DNA of 64,000 nucleotides from Paraburkholderia nodosa (lineage in GTDB: Bacteria; Pseudomonadota; Gammaproteobacteria; Burkholderiales; Burkholderiaceae). Numbering within the stretch: position 1 is the stretch's first letter; the number at the start of each line of letters is the position of its first letter. The DNA lies in NCBI RefSeq assembly GCF_001718195.1, contig NZ_MCNV01000007.1, forward strand, positions 248,001-312,000, read 5' to 3'. A model generated the notes under the pieces. It saw only the letters and a list, made by a program, of their open reading frames with translations. It searched no databases and was not told where the DNA came from. The translations under genes were made by a program, and so were the position numbers. Shown here in pieces: positions 27,235 through 36,138 of the stretch.

Positions 27235-27705
27235 ATGGAGGCGCAGTTGACACTCGATACGTTCTCTCAGAAGATCCTGCGCCTGCTGCAGCTCGACGCG
27301 CGCCGCTCGGTCCAGGAAATCTCCGACCAGGTGGGGCTCTCCAGCACCCCTTGCTGGCGCCGTATCAAGGACATGGAACAGTCGGGCGTGATCCAGCGCT
27401 ACACGGCGCTGCTCGATCGCGAAAAGCTTGGCCTGCACGTCTGCGCGCTCGCGCATATCCATCTCACGCGCCACACCGAAGGCGGCGTCGAAGCCTTCGA
27501 ACGCGAGATCGCCACCTGCCCCGAAGTCACCGAGTGTTACAGCACCACGGGCGAATCGGACTACATCCTCAAGATCGTCGCACCCGACATCAAGGCCTAC
27601 GACGCCTTCCTGCACGATCGCATCTTCCGCATTCCCGCCGTGGCGCAGGTGCGCACGAGCGTCGTGCTGCGGGAAATCAAGTTCGATACGCAATTGCCGC
27701 TGTGA
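27235..27705 (+). CDS. Lrp/AsnC-family transcriptional regulator
   Basis: 156 residues. The N-terminal HTH (LDTFSQKILRLLQLDARRSV, then EISDQVGLSSTPCWRRIKDM) and the C-terminal RAM ligand domain (HIHLTRHTEGGVEAFE, then VTECYSTTGESDYILKIV) are complete. Such proteins sense amino acids and form octamers. The start ATG 27235 gives the usual N-terminus; an in-frame TTG lies at 27187. A GC-rich hairpin separates it from the convergent CDF gene. Confidence 0.92.
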   Translation: MEAQLTLDTFSQKILRLLQLDARRSVQEISDQVGLSSTPCWRRIKDMEQSGVIQRYTALLDREKLGLHVCALAHIHLTRHTEGGVEAFEREIATCPEVTECYSTTGESDYILKIVAPDIKAYDAFLHDRIFRIPAVAQVRTSVVLREIKFDTQLPL

Positions 27706-27713
27706 AGCCACGA

Positions 27714-27740
27714 CGGCGCGGCGGCTTCTCCGCCGCGCCG
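27714..27740. terminator. GC hairpin between convergent genes
   Basis: CGGCGCGGCGG and CCGCCGCGCCG, 11-bp stem and 5-nt loop, without a T tract; between the AsnC-type regulator and the CDF transporter. Confidence 0.5.
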
Positions 27741-27747
27741 AGCGCAC

Positions 27748-28929
27748 TCAATGCGACTCGCGCGATTTGCCGTGCGCGGCCAGTGCGCCATGCGCATCGA
27801 GCGCCTGCATGACGACGAGCTTGCTCGCGCCGAGGCGCGCGCGCAGCGCTTCCAGATCCATGGCGGCCACGCGCCGCGCGTCGTCCGCCGCGGCCAGCAC
27901 CACCTGAATCTCCAGCCCCGTGCTCAAGTAGTGCAGCGTGATGCCTTCGAGATGCACGTCATGCTCCGCCAGCTCGCTTCGCAGGCGCCTGGCCACGTCG
28001 TCGCGCGCAGGCAGGTTGGCCACGGAGCGCACGTGCATGTCGTCTTCGGGATCGACGTGAATCAGTGCATCTAGCACGCGTGCGTCGGTGAGCAGGCGAG
28101 CGCGCGCCGTCTCCGCGATGTAGTGCCCTTCCGAAACCGAAATCAGCGGATCGACGAGGATGTGCGCATCCACTAGCGCGAGGTCGCCGGTCTTGCGTGT
28201 GCGCATCTCGTGCACGTCGAGCACGCCCGGCGTGCCCATCAGCAGCGCGCGCAGGTCCGCGGCGGCGGCTTCGTCGAGCGCGCGGTCGGAGAGGTCCTGC
28301 AGCGCGTCCCAGCCGAACACCCAGCCCATGCGCGCGACCATGAAGCCGACGATGGCCGCCGCGATCGGATCGAGCAGCCGCACGCCGGCGAGGCTGCCCA
28401 CAATGCCGATCGCCACGACGAGCGACGAAGCCGCGTCCGAGCGCGCATGCCAGGCATTGGCGATCAGCATGGCCGAGCGCACGCGCTGCGCCTCGCGCAG
28501 CATGTAGCGAAAGAGCCCTTCCTTGGAAACCAGCACGAGGAGCGCCACGACCAGCGCGCTCACGTGCAGCGCCGGAATATCGCCGAGATTCATGATGCGC
28601 GTGCCGGCGCGCACCAGCATGCCGACGCCCACCGCAATCAATAATGCGCCAAGGAATAACGACGCGACCGTCTCGTAACGGCTGTGGCCGTAGTTATGAT
28701 CGGCGTCCGGCTTGGCGCCGCTATGCCGGTTGGCCAGCAGCACGACGAAATCGGAGACGATATCGGCGAGTGAATGCACGCCATCGGCAATCAGCGCCTG
28801 CGAATGCGCAAACACACCGATGACGATTTGCAGCACCACCAGAACAGAATTGACGCCAACGCTGACCCACGTCGTACGGCGTGCGACCTCGTGTTTATCT
28901 GAGAACGGGGGGGCGGCGGAAGAAGTCAT
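27748..28929 (-). CDS. Cation diffusion facilitator (CDF) metal transporter
   Basis: 393 residues, an inner-membrane divalent-metal/proton antiporter. The transmembrane domain shows the metal-site residues in ADGVHSLADIVSDFVVLL (His-x3-Asp) and the cytoplasmic HNYGHSRYET. A C-terminal cytoplasmic domain is extended and contains what looks like two ferredoxin-like repeats, longer than classical ZitB or FieF. Metal specificity (Zn, Fe, Mn, Co) cannot be decided by reading. Confidence 0.9.
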   Translation of the reverse strand: MTSSAAPPFSDKHEVARRTTWVSVGVNSVLVVLQIVIGVFAHSQALIADGVHSLADIVSDFVVLLANRHSGAKPDADHNYGHSRYETVASLFLGALLIAVGVGMLVRAGTRIMNLGDIPALHVSALVVALLVLVSKEGLFRYMLREAQRVRSAMLIANAWHARSDAASSLVVAIGIVGSLAGVRLLDPIAAAIVGFMVARMGWVFGWDALQDLSDRALDEAAAADLRALLMGTPGVLDVHEMRTRKTGDLALVDAHILVDPLISVSEGHYIAETARARLLTDARVLDALIHVDPEDDMHVRSVANLPARDDVARRLRSELAEHDVHLEGITLHYLSTGLEIQVVLAAADDARRVAAMDLEALRARLGASKLVVMQALDAHGALAAHGKSRESH

Positions 28930-29104
28930 GCGCGGCGAGAGAGCAAATTAGGGGAATAACCGCGATTGTAGCGACTGCATGCGACGATTTTATGGATAGC
29001 CCTAAAAATCTCTTTTAAATCAGATGCCTACAAGACCAGGAAGCATTCTCATTCAAGCCGTGGATACGGTTCGAACCAAACCGCACATGGTGCAGAAAAT
29101 CAAA

Positions 29105-29142
29105 AAGCCGCGCGTCCCCGGACTGCGCGGCTTCTTGTTTTC
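29105..29142. terminator. Rho-independent terminator after the H-NS gene
   Basis: AAGCCGCGC/GCGCGGCTT with an 11-nt loop. T-rich tails exist on both strands; on the minus strand it follows the H-NS gene. Confidence 0.8.
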
Positions 29143-29225
29143 GAGAATCAGGAGATACCTCGCCCGACTCCGCTCCTGCTTTCACTCATGCGCAGCGCGT
29201 TCAAACGCGCCGCTGACAAGTTGAT

Positions 29226-29534
29226 TTACTTCTGGATCAGAAAACGATCGCGGTCTTGACCGGCGATCCAGCGCGGCGGCTTGCCACGGCCCGACCACGT
29301 GCTGCCGCTGTCGGGATCGCGGTATTTCGGCGCGACGCTCGCACGCGAACGGCTGGCTGCCTTCGCGGCTTTGGCGCTGGCGCGGCCGCCACCGAGTTCT
29401 GCCAGGGTAATGCCGTAGTCGGCCATTTTCTGCTTGATTTCATCGAGGACCTCGGCATATTCGCGAGCCTTCGCCTCTTCAATCTGCTTTTCCAGCTTCT
29501 CTCGCTGAGCGAGAAGTTCCTTGTAGGAAGACAT
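29226..29534 (-). CDS. H-NS histone-like DNA-binding protein
   Basis: 102 residues. An N-terminal coiled coil (LLAQREKLEKQIEEAKAREY) for oligomerisation, a short Lys/Ala-rich linker, and the C-terminal DNA-binding motif TWSGRGKPPRWIAGQ are present. Proteins of this short Burkholderia H-NS type bind AT-rich DNA and silence foreign genes. The 5' flank (29535-29952) is AT-rich, so autoregulation is likely. It could silence the AT-rich ATPase gene at 7567, which is inference. Confidence 0.93.
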   Translation of the reverse strand: MSSYKELLAQREKLEKQIEEAKAREYAEVLDEIKQKMADYGITLAELGGGRASAKAAKAASRSRASVAPKYRDPDSGSTWSGRGKPPRWIAGQDRDRFLIQK

Positions 29535-29952
29535 AGGTGCCCTTGTGGTTTGATCTTAATGGCTACTGATCTCGCGTCAGTATGCCGATTGATAGATGCG
29601 TGCCTCGGAAATCGGTGGCGAGATTAACACAGATTTGAATGCCGGGTTGCGTGTAAGCAATAAAAATAATTAAAGCCAGATTTCCAATCCCGCGCCTTCC
29701 AGCAAGCCTCTAACTCATTGTCATTTCGTGCAAATCGGTATTTTTACTAAATCCCGCTTTTGCCAGATAAATCCACATCTCATAATTAGCAGCGGATGAA
29801 AATTAAATGCGTTGAAATACGTCAAACATTTCATCGCATGACAACTTTGAGCCAATCAACGGGGATAGAAACCGGTTGCTGCGAAGCAGCATGAGGCGAC
29901 GCGCTATATAGGATAGGACGGCGGACAACGCCCGCATGGGCGGAATAAACCG
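29535..29952. other. AT-rich spacer upstream of the H-NS gene
   Basis: 418 bp with clearly low GC and no gene. Probably holds the H-NS promoter and binding sites for H-NS itself. Confidence 0.5.
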
Positions 29953-30747
29953 TCATTGCGTATGGCGCTCAATGCAGTCGGCTAGCACCGCATGCAAGGA
30001 TTGCAAATCAAACTGTGGCGCATCGAAGACAAAGCGCGTGCGGGCGCCGTCGATCACGAGATCGGCGCCGTAGCGATCCACGCCTGCGAGGTCCAGTCCG
30101 GCTCGGCGGGTGGGGTGCGTTTCGAAAAAGCGGATCAGCGTGGTTTCGTCGGCGGGAGCGAGCGGGGGGAGCGCGTCGAGGTCGGCGCCGTCCATCCAGC
30201 CCATTGCGCCAAACCCGCCGATATAACGCAGCCGCTCGACGTGCATGACCCAGAAGGTGAAGTCGCCGAGTGCGAGATAGCGCTCGGCGTCCGGGTGATA
30301 GCGCACGTAGCGCCGCGCCAGCGCCTCGCTCGCTTCGTGGGCGGCTGAGTCGACCGGCGCGACCGGCGCGACCGGTTCGAAGCGGCCGAGCAGCGTGGCG
30401 CGCGGGGCGTTCAGCACGTCGGCGTCGGGTGCGTGCGCGACGAGAAAGCCCGCGCGTGGGTCGTCGAGCAAATTGCGCGTGTGCTCGGCCAGACGGCTCA
30501 CCAGGATCACCGGACGGTGCTGCGCGTCGGGCGCGAACGGCAGCAGCGTCGGATACGGAAAACCGCGCGGCTCGCGCGAGTGCGTGGCGAGCGTGCCGAC
30601 AGGCGCCTGGTGCAGCAGATGCAGCGGGGCGTGAGCGGGAATCTTCAAGGGCGCGTCCTCGAGTCGAACGATGGATGCTCCTGATATTAGAGCAGCCGGC
30701 CCGGCCAACGCGCTGCGACAGGCCAGTCGCACCTTCGTTAGAATCAT
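29953..30747 (-). CDS. HugZ-family haem oxygenase-like protein
   Basis: 264 residues from ATG 30747. A pyridoxamine-5'-phosphate-oxidase-like split barrel (APVGTLATHSREPRGFPYPT, then VSRLAEHTRNLLDDPRAG) is followed by a DUF2470 domain (FDAPQFDLQSLHAVLADCIE). Relatives bind or degrade haem for iron. The true start is unclear: an AGGAG lies 5 nt before an in-frame ATC codon near 30671, at the point where relatives begin (RLEDAPLKIPAH). The upstream ATG adds about 25 poorly conserved residues. Confidence 0.8.
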   Translation of the reverse strand: MILTKVRLACRSALAGPAALISGASIVRLEDAPLKIPAHAPLHLLHQAPVGTLATHSREPRGFPYPTLLPFAPDAQHRPVILVSRLAEHTRNLLDDPRAGFLVAHAPDADVLNAPRATLLGRFEPVAPVAPVDSAAHEASEALARRYVRYHPDAERYLALGDFTFWVMHVERLRYIGGFGAMGWMDGADLDALPPLAPADETTLIRFFETHPTRRAGLDLAGVDRYGADLVIDGARTRFVFDAPQFDLQSLHAVLADCIERHTQ

Positions 30748-30802
30748 CGTTTGCTTTCAGGCGCCTTCCTGGTCCCTTCTCTTCCTTCTGCCCGGAATTC
30801 CC

Positions 30803-32023
30803 GTGTCCGACCGACCGACCGACCCCGCCCTCGCCGTTGCGAGCCCAGCCGCCCACCATCGGGCGCTGCCCGCCGCCACGCGTCATCGCGCGCGCATCGC
30901 GACCATGGCGCTCTTTTTCGTCGCCGGCATGATGTACGCGTCGTGGGGCGTGCACGTGCCGACCGTGCGCGACAAGTTTCATCTAAGCCCGGCGCTGCTC
31001 TCCTATGCGCTCTTCGCGGTCGCGGGCGGCTCGATTGCCGCGATGACGACGATCGGCGGCTGGATCGCGCGCGTGGGCTCGCGCCGCGCCTGTCTCACCG
31101 GCGGCCTGACGATGTCCGTGTGCGGCGCGCTGATCCTGGTGGTCCCGTATTACTGGATGCTGATCGTGGTGCTCGCCTTTTTTGGCGTGGGCATGGCCAC
31201 GCTCGACGTCGCCATGAACGCCGAAGCGAGCGCCGTGGAAGAAGCCGTCGCCAAGCCGATCATGTCGGGGCTGCACGGCATGTTCAGCCTGGGCGGCATG
31301 GCGGGCGCGGCGATTGGCGGCGCACTGCTCGCGCGCGGCATGGCGCCGGCGCTGCATCTCTTTCTCGCTTCGGCACTGGCGGCGCTCGTGCTGTTCGTCT
31401 CGTGCCCGGCTGTCCTGCCGCACGTGCCGCACGCTACGCACGGCGAGCACGCGAAAACCGGCAACCGCTGGCGCACGCCCGCGCTCTGGGCGCTAGGCGC
31501 CATCGCGCTGATCGCCCTGATCGCCGAAGGCGCGATGTACGACTGGGCCACGGTCTACATGCGCGACGTGGTGCTCTCCACGCCTGCGCTCGCCAGCGCG
31601 GCCTACGCGGCGTTTTCGGGCGGCATGGCCGCGGCGCGCTTCGCCGGCGACGCCGTGCGCGCGCGCTTTGGCGCGCCGCAGCTCGTGATGGCGAGCGCCT
31701 CGCTCGCGTGCGCGGGCATGATCGGCGCGCTATTGCTGCCGTTCTCGTTCACCGCGCTCACGGGCTTCACGCTGATGGGGCTCGGCCTCGCCAATATGAT
31801 GCCGGTGCTGTTCGCGGCCGCTGCGCGCGTGAAAGGTATCCACGCGGCCGAAGGGCTCGCGCACGTCGCGGGCATCGCCTATTTCGGCTTGCTGTTCGGG
31901 CCGGTGGTGATCGGCGGCATCACGCAGGTGACCAACCTCACGGTCGGGCTCGCCGTGGTGGCACTGTGCGCGGCGCTCGTGGCGTTTGCGGGGCCGAAGG
32001 TGCTGCGGCGGCTGGGGATCTGA
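30803..32023 (+). CDS. MFS transporter (YbjJ-like)
   Basis: 406 residues with about 12 hydrophobic segments. VHVPTVRDKFHLSPALLSYA, then GSRRACLTGGLTMS as the loop 2-3 motif, and LDVAMNAEASAVEEAV agree with YbjJ-type MFS proteins. The substrate is unknown. I chose GTG 30803; the open frame upstream overlaps the divergent HugZ gene start. Confidence 0.85.
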   Translation: MSDRPTDPALAVASPAAHHRALPAATRHRARIATMALFFVAGMMYASWGVHVPTVRDKFHLSPALLSYALFAVAGGSIAAMTTIGGWIARVGSRRACLTGGLTMSVCGALILVVPYYWMLIVVLAFFGVGMATLDVAMNAEASAVEEAVAKPIMSGLHGMFSLGGMAGAAIGGALLARGMAPALHLFLASALAALVLFVSCPAVLPHVPHATHGEHAKTGNRWRTPALWALGAIALIALIAEGAMYDWATVYMRDVVLSTPALASAAYAAFSGGMAAARFAGDAVRARFGAPQLVMASASLACAGMIGALLLPFSFTALTGFTLMGLGLANMMPVLFAAAARVKGIHAAEGLAHVAGIAYFGLLFGPVVIGGITQVTNLTVGLAVVALCAALVAFAGPKVLRRLGI

Positions 32024-32064
32024 AAGCGCATCGATAACTGCGTCACGCGCAGCCCCAAACGAAA

Positions 32065-32096
32065 AAAAGCCCGCAGGCCGAAACCTGCGGGCTTTT
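32065..32096. terminator. Bidirectional terminator
   Basis: AAAAGCCCGCAGG and its complement around CCGAAA, with A/T tails on both sides. Serves the MFS gene (+) and the binding-protein gene (-). Confidence 0.85.
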
Positions 32097-32139
32097 CCAA
32101 TCGCGTGAGCGAAATGGGTAAGTACGCGCTAAGCGCGAA

Positions 32140-33285
32140 TTACATCTTCACGACGTCGAGCAGCGACTTCTTGCCCGACTTGTAGTTGTACAGCGAGATC
32201 ACACCGTGCTTGAGGTCGCCCTTCGAATCGAAGGTCGTCTCGCCAATCACGCCCTTGTAGTCCGTCGTCGGCATTTCGGCGAGGATCTTTGCCGGATCCG
32301 TCGAGTTCGCACGCTTCATGGCGTCGACGATGATGTACACAGCGTCATACGTGAACGGTGCGTAGATCTGGATCGGCTGGCCGAAGCGCTTCTCGAACTT
32401 GGCTTCGAATTCCTTGCCGCCCGGCATCTTTTCGAGCGCCATGCCGGCTTCCGAACACACGATGTTGTCGGTCGCGTCGCCGGCGAGGTCGGCCAGCTTG
32501 TCGGTACAGACGCCGTCACCCGCGAGCACCTTCGCGCGCAGGCCAAGCTGCTTGGCTTGCTTGGCGAACGGGCCGCCGGTGGCATCCATGCCGCCGTACA
32601 TGATCGCGTCGGGGTTTTCGCCCTTGATCTTCGTCAGAATGGCGCGGAAGTCCACGGCCTTGTCGTTCGTCGCGTCATGCGACAGCACGTTCATGCCGAG
32701 CGACTTGGCGGTCTTCTCGAACTCGTTCGCGAGACCCTGGCCATAAGCCGTCGAGTCGTCGACCACGGCAACGGTCTTGACCTTCAGGCTCTTCGCCGCG
32801 TAGTTCGCGAGCGCCGGGCCCTGCTGGGCGTCGGTCGCCACGACACGGTAGGTCGTCTTGAAGCCTTGTTGCGTGTAGGCCGGGTTCGTGGCCGACGGCG
32901 AGATCTGCACGATGCCTGCATCGCTGTAGATCTTCGATGCCGGGATCGACGTGCCCGAGTTCAGGTGGCCGACGACGGCAACGACCTTGTCGTCGACGAG
33001 CTTCTGCGCGACCTGGGTGGCCGTGCGCGGGTCAGCTGCGTCGTCTTGTGCGTCGAGCACGAGCGTGACCTTCTGGCCGCCGACCATGAGGCCCTTCGCG
33101 TTGATCTCTTCGACTGCGAGACGTGCGCCGTTTTCGTTGTCTTTACCGAGGTGCGCAATCCCACCCGTAAGCGGCGCGACGTGGCCAATCTTGACCGTAA
33201 CGTCTGCGCTCGCTGCCGTTGCGAACGACGCGAACATAATGGCCGCAGCGCTGATCGGCAACAGCTTGTGAAGCTTGATAGTCAT
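32140..33285 (-). CDS. Branched-chain amino-acid ABC transporter binding protein (LivK-type)
   Basis: 381 residues. A signal peptide (FASFATAASA) precedes the periplasmic binding fold type I. VKIGHVAPLTGGIAHLGKDN, then VAVVGHLNSGTSIPASKIY, SATNPAYT and AYGQGLANEFEK are standard for LivJ/LivK. GGAG precedes ATG 33285. No permease or ATPase genes are adjacent, so it must use transporter subunits encoded elsewhere. A palindrome lies about 205 nt upstream. Confidence 0.93.
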   Translation of the reverse strand: MTIKLHKLLPISAAAIMFASFATAASADVTVKIGHVAPLTGGIAHLGKDNENGARLAVEEINAKGLMVGGQKVTLVLDAQDDAADPRTATQVAQKLVDDKVVAVVGHLNSGTSIPASKIYSDAGIVQISPSATNPAYTQQGFKTTYRVVATDAQQGPALANYAAKSLKVKTVAVVDDSTAYGQGLANEFEKTAKSLGMNVLSHDATNDKAVDFRAILTKIKGENPDAIMYGGMDATGGPFAKQAKQLGLRAKVLAGDGVCTDKLADLAGDATDNIVCSEAGMALEKMPGGKEFEAKFEKRFGQPIQIYAPFTYDAVYIIVDAMKRANSTDPAKILAEMPTTDYKGVIGETTFDSKGDLKHGVISLYNYKSGKKSLLDVVKM

Positions 33286-33855
33286 GTAAGTCTCCAGTTT
33301 CGAACCCAAAAGCTACGTAATCGCCCAGTGCTCCCGCGCCCCGAACGTGTCGCTCCCCGTGCGGACGACCACGCAGGATGCATCCTTGATGCACCTGGCC
33401 AGCATGGCGAATGGTCCGTTCATGGCGGGCCGCCCATCCATACTTGCGCGCAAGTGTAGGTGATCAAATTAATTTGGGGGACTTTTTTCAGATATTGGTG
33501 CGAGTACCAATATGCGTACTGCAAGAACAGTTCGAAACCCTGATCAATCGACCGCAAGCCTTATGTAATAAGGCATCCGGACTTTGGATCCAATTATTGG
33601 GAGATTCCCTGAGGGGTCCCGCGCGAATCGTTTTTTGGATTATTTGACGGGAGTTATTGGTGTGTTAGCGCACGCGTTCCGGGAATACACCAGGGTGCCG
33701 TGCGACCATATGAAAACCCCTCCCATTCGCGATAACGTTTGCGAGTCGCACGGACGCCCGGAACGCACTTTTTTGCGCGTGCCGGTTCAAGTAAGCATTC
33801 GATTAATTTTGCACGCCGATGCGTTGCGGACTCGCCTCTCATGCGGCTACCTGCC
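33286..33855. other. Regulatory spacer upstream of the LivK-type gene
   Basis: 570 bp with no gene. AT-rich at 33450-33560, with a palindrome at 33492-33513. Confidence 0.45.
33492..33513. promoter_or_regulatory. Palindrome upstream of the LivK-type gene
   Basis: ATATTGGT-GCGAGT-ACCAATAT: perfect 8-bp arms with a 6-bp spacer. A candidate operator. Confidence 0.4.
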
Positions 33856-35007
33856 TCACGCGTCGTGACTCAGTTTGCCGGGTAGTTTGCCTGACACAGC
33901 ACGCCATTCGGCATCGAGCGCAGCGACGATTTGCGCGGCGCCGAGACCGGCCTCGCGCGTACGCGAAAGCGGTGCGCCCTGCCCCGACCACAGCGACAGA
34001 TAATCGCCGTCGTTCTCGCGCGCCGCGCGCTGCCGCAACGGCTGCGTGAGCGCGTTTTGCACGGGGTACGGCGCGACCGTCTCGGGCCGAGCCTCGAGCT
34101 GCTGCATGAGCGGATTGCGAATGCCGCGCGCGTGGCGTCCGGTGATTGCGCGCGTGACCGAGGTCGCGGTATCCGTCGACGCACGCAGCCGCGCCTTCCA
34201 GTCAGCGGGAATCGCACTTTCGGCACTGCCGAGAAACGCGGTGCCCATCTGCACGCCTTGCGCGCCCAGCGCGAGCGCCGCGACGATGCCGCGCCCGTCC
34301 ATGATGCCGCCCGCCGCCAGGACCGGGAGGCCGACCGCACCTGGTGCATCGACCGCATCGACGAGTTGCGGCACCAGTGCCATCGTGCCGATGAGCGCGT
34401 GCGGCGCCTCGCCGATGAACGTGCCGCGGTGCCCGCCCGCTTCGGCGCCTTGCGCGACGATCGCATCCGCACCCGCGTCGCGCCACGCGATGGCTTCGGC
34501 CACGTGGGTGGCCGTGCCCATCACGTAGCTTCCCGCCGCATGCAGGCGCGCGACGTCGGCCTTGGCCAACAGGCCGAACGTGAAGCTCACCACCGGCACG
34601 CGCAGTTCGATCACCGCGTCGAGTTGCGCGCGAAAGTCGGGCGCGTAACGTGCGAGCGCCTCACCGGGCGGCAAACCGTGCTGGGCCGCCACCGGATCGA
34701 TCGCTTCGAGCGCGCGGCGCACCGTGGCTTCGTCGGGATTCGCAGGGTCGAGCACGAAGAGATTCACGCCGAACGGCTTGTCGGTAAGCGCGCGAATCGC
34801 GGCGACTTCGCTCGCGATCTTTTCGGGTGCGAGCGCCGCCCCGGCGAGAAAACCGAGCCCGCCCGCGTTCGACACCGCCGCGACGAGCGCGGGCGTGGTC
34901 GGGCCGCCCGCCATCGGCCCCTGCACGAGCGGCAGGCGCAAACCGAAGCGGCGGCTGAACGGCGTGGAAAAGTCGGGCGACGTGCGCAACGCGGGAGTAG
35001 AACTCAT
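33856..35007 (-). CDS. Nitronate monooxygenase family flavoprotein
   Basis: 383 residues, an FMN-dependent TIM barrel. PLVQGPMAGGPTTPALVAAV, VSNAGGLGFLAGA, AIVAQGAEAGGHRGTF and VLAAGGIMDGRGIVAALALG, then GVQMGTAFL, are the flavin- and phosphate-binding motifs. It oxidises nitronates such as propionate-3-nitronate to protect against nitro toxins. It stands alone between spacers. Confidence 0.9.
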   Translation of the reverse strand: MSSTPALRTSPDFSTPFSRRFGLRLPLVQGPMAGGPTTPALVAAVSNAGGLGFLAGAALAPEKIASEVAAIRALTDKPFGVNLFVLDPANPDEATVRRALEAIDPVAAQHGLPPGEALARYAPDFRAQLDAVIELRVPVVSFTFGLLAKADVARLHAAGSYVMGTATHVAEAIAWRDAGADAIVAQGAEAGGHRGTFIGEAPHALIGTMALVPQLVDAVDAPGAVGLPVLAAGGIMDGRGIVAALALGAQGVQMGTAFLGSAESAIPADWKARLRASTDTATSVTRAITGRHARGIRNPLMQQLEARPETVAPYPVQNALTQPLRQRAARENDGDYLSLWSGQGAPLSRTREAGLGAAQIVAALDAEWRAVSGKLPGKLSHDA

Positions 35008-35272
35008 GAGGCGATCCTTGTATGGCTGAATGAGCGATGACGATGCAATCGCTACCGACTCTAGCCAAAGCCCTCCTGCCCGAAAAATGAATAATCGAGA
35101 TCATTACGATCCGCTTGCGAGAACGGGTTTTCCGTGGCGTGCGCTGCAGAGGTCCAAGGGCCTATGGCAAACTGGCTCCCCGATTTCGCGATGCGCCGCG
35201 GGCAGTGTGCGAGCCGCCTGCCTGAGCGCTGCGGCGCGTCGCATGACTCATTGATGAAGACGGAGAAACAAC

Positions 35273-35971
35273 ATGAGCGTTTCGACCAAATGGATCGACA
35301 TTCCCGCCGGCAATGACAGCTTCGGCGCGTACCTCGCGCTGCCCAGGGGCGGCAAGGGTCCGGGCATCGTCATCCTGCAGGAGATCTTCGGCGTGAACGG
35401 GCACATCCGCGACGTCGTCGAGCAATATGCGCTCGACGGCTACGTGGCGATCGCCCCCGACGTGTTCTGGCGCGCGGCCCCTCGCGTCGAGCTCGACTAC
35501 GTGGGCGCGGACCGCGATCGCGGCATCGCGCTGATGCAGAAGACGGACGTCAACCTCGTGGTCGAGGACATCGCCGCGACCGCGGCTGCGCTGCGCGCGC
35601 TGCCCGAGTGCACGGGCAAGGTCGCGGCGATCGGCTACTGCTTCGGCGGCCGTCTTGCCTACCTCGCGGCCGCCAGCGGTTCGGTGGATGCGGCGGTGTC
35701 GTACTACGGCGGCGGTATCCAGAATCAGCTCGATCTCGCCGACAAGGTCACCAAGCCGATCCTCTTCCACTACGCCGAACTCGATCACGGCATTCCGCTT
35801 TCGGCGGTGGGCCAGGTGAAGGAGCGCTTCGCGGGCCGCCCGAACGCCGAGTTCCACCTGTACCCGAACGCCGATCACGGCTTCAACTGCTCGGTGCGCG
35901 CCTCGTACAACCAGCACGCTGCGGCGCTCGCGCACGGCCGCACGTTGAGCTTCCTGGCCGAGCATCTGTAA
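35273..35971 (+). CDS. Dienelactone hydrolase family protein
   Basis: 232 residues, alpha/beta-hydrolase. The triad of carboxymethylenebutenolidase is intact: Cys123 in GYCFGG, Asp171 in AELDHGIP, His202 in NADHGFN, with Glu37 in LQEIFGVNGH. It would hydrolyse dienelactones or similar cyclic esters in aromatic degradation. No other ring-cleavage genes are adjacent, so another ester substrate is possible. Cytoplasmic, no signal peptide. Confidence 0.92.
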   Translation: MSVSTKWIDIPAGNDSFGAYLALPRGGKGPGIVILQEIFGVNGHIRDVVEQYALDGYVAIAPDVFWRAAPRVELDYVGADRDRGIALMQKTDVNLVVEDIAATAAALRALPECTGKVAAIGYCFGGRLAYLAAASGSVDAAVSYYGGGIQNQLDLADKVTKPILFHYAELDHGIPLSAVGQVKERFAGRPNAEFHLYPNADHGFNCSVRASYNQHAAALAHGRTLSFLAEHL

Positions 35972-36138
35972 TACCCTTCGGGCGGCGACGACGGTTGTCG
36001 CCCGGCCGTCGTTGCGCACGCCTTGCTGCATCGATGCGCGCGCAACGACAAACCCCGCAGGCGCGCCGCCCGCTTACACTCCTTGCGTAGCCGTATCGCT
36101 CAAGCCCGGCCCCAACCCGACGACGAGGAGTGCGCGCC

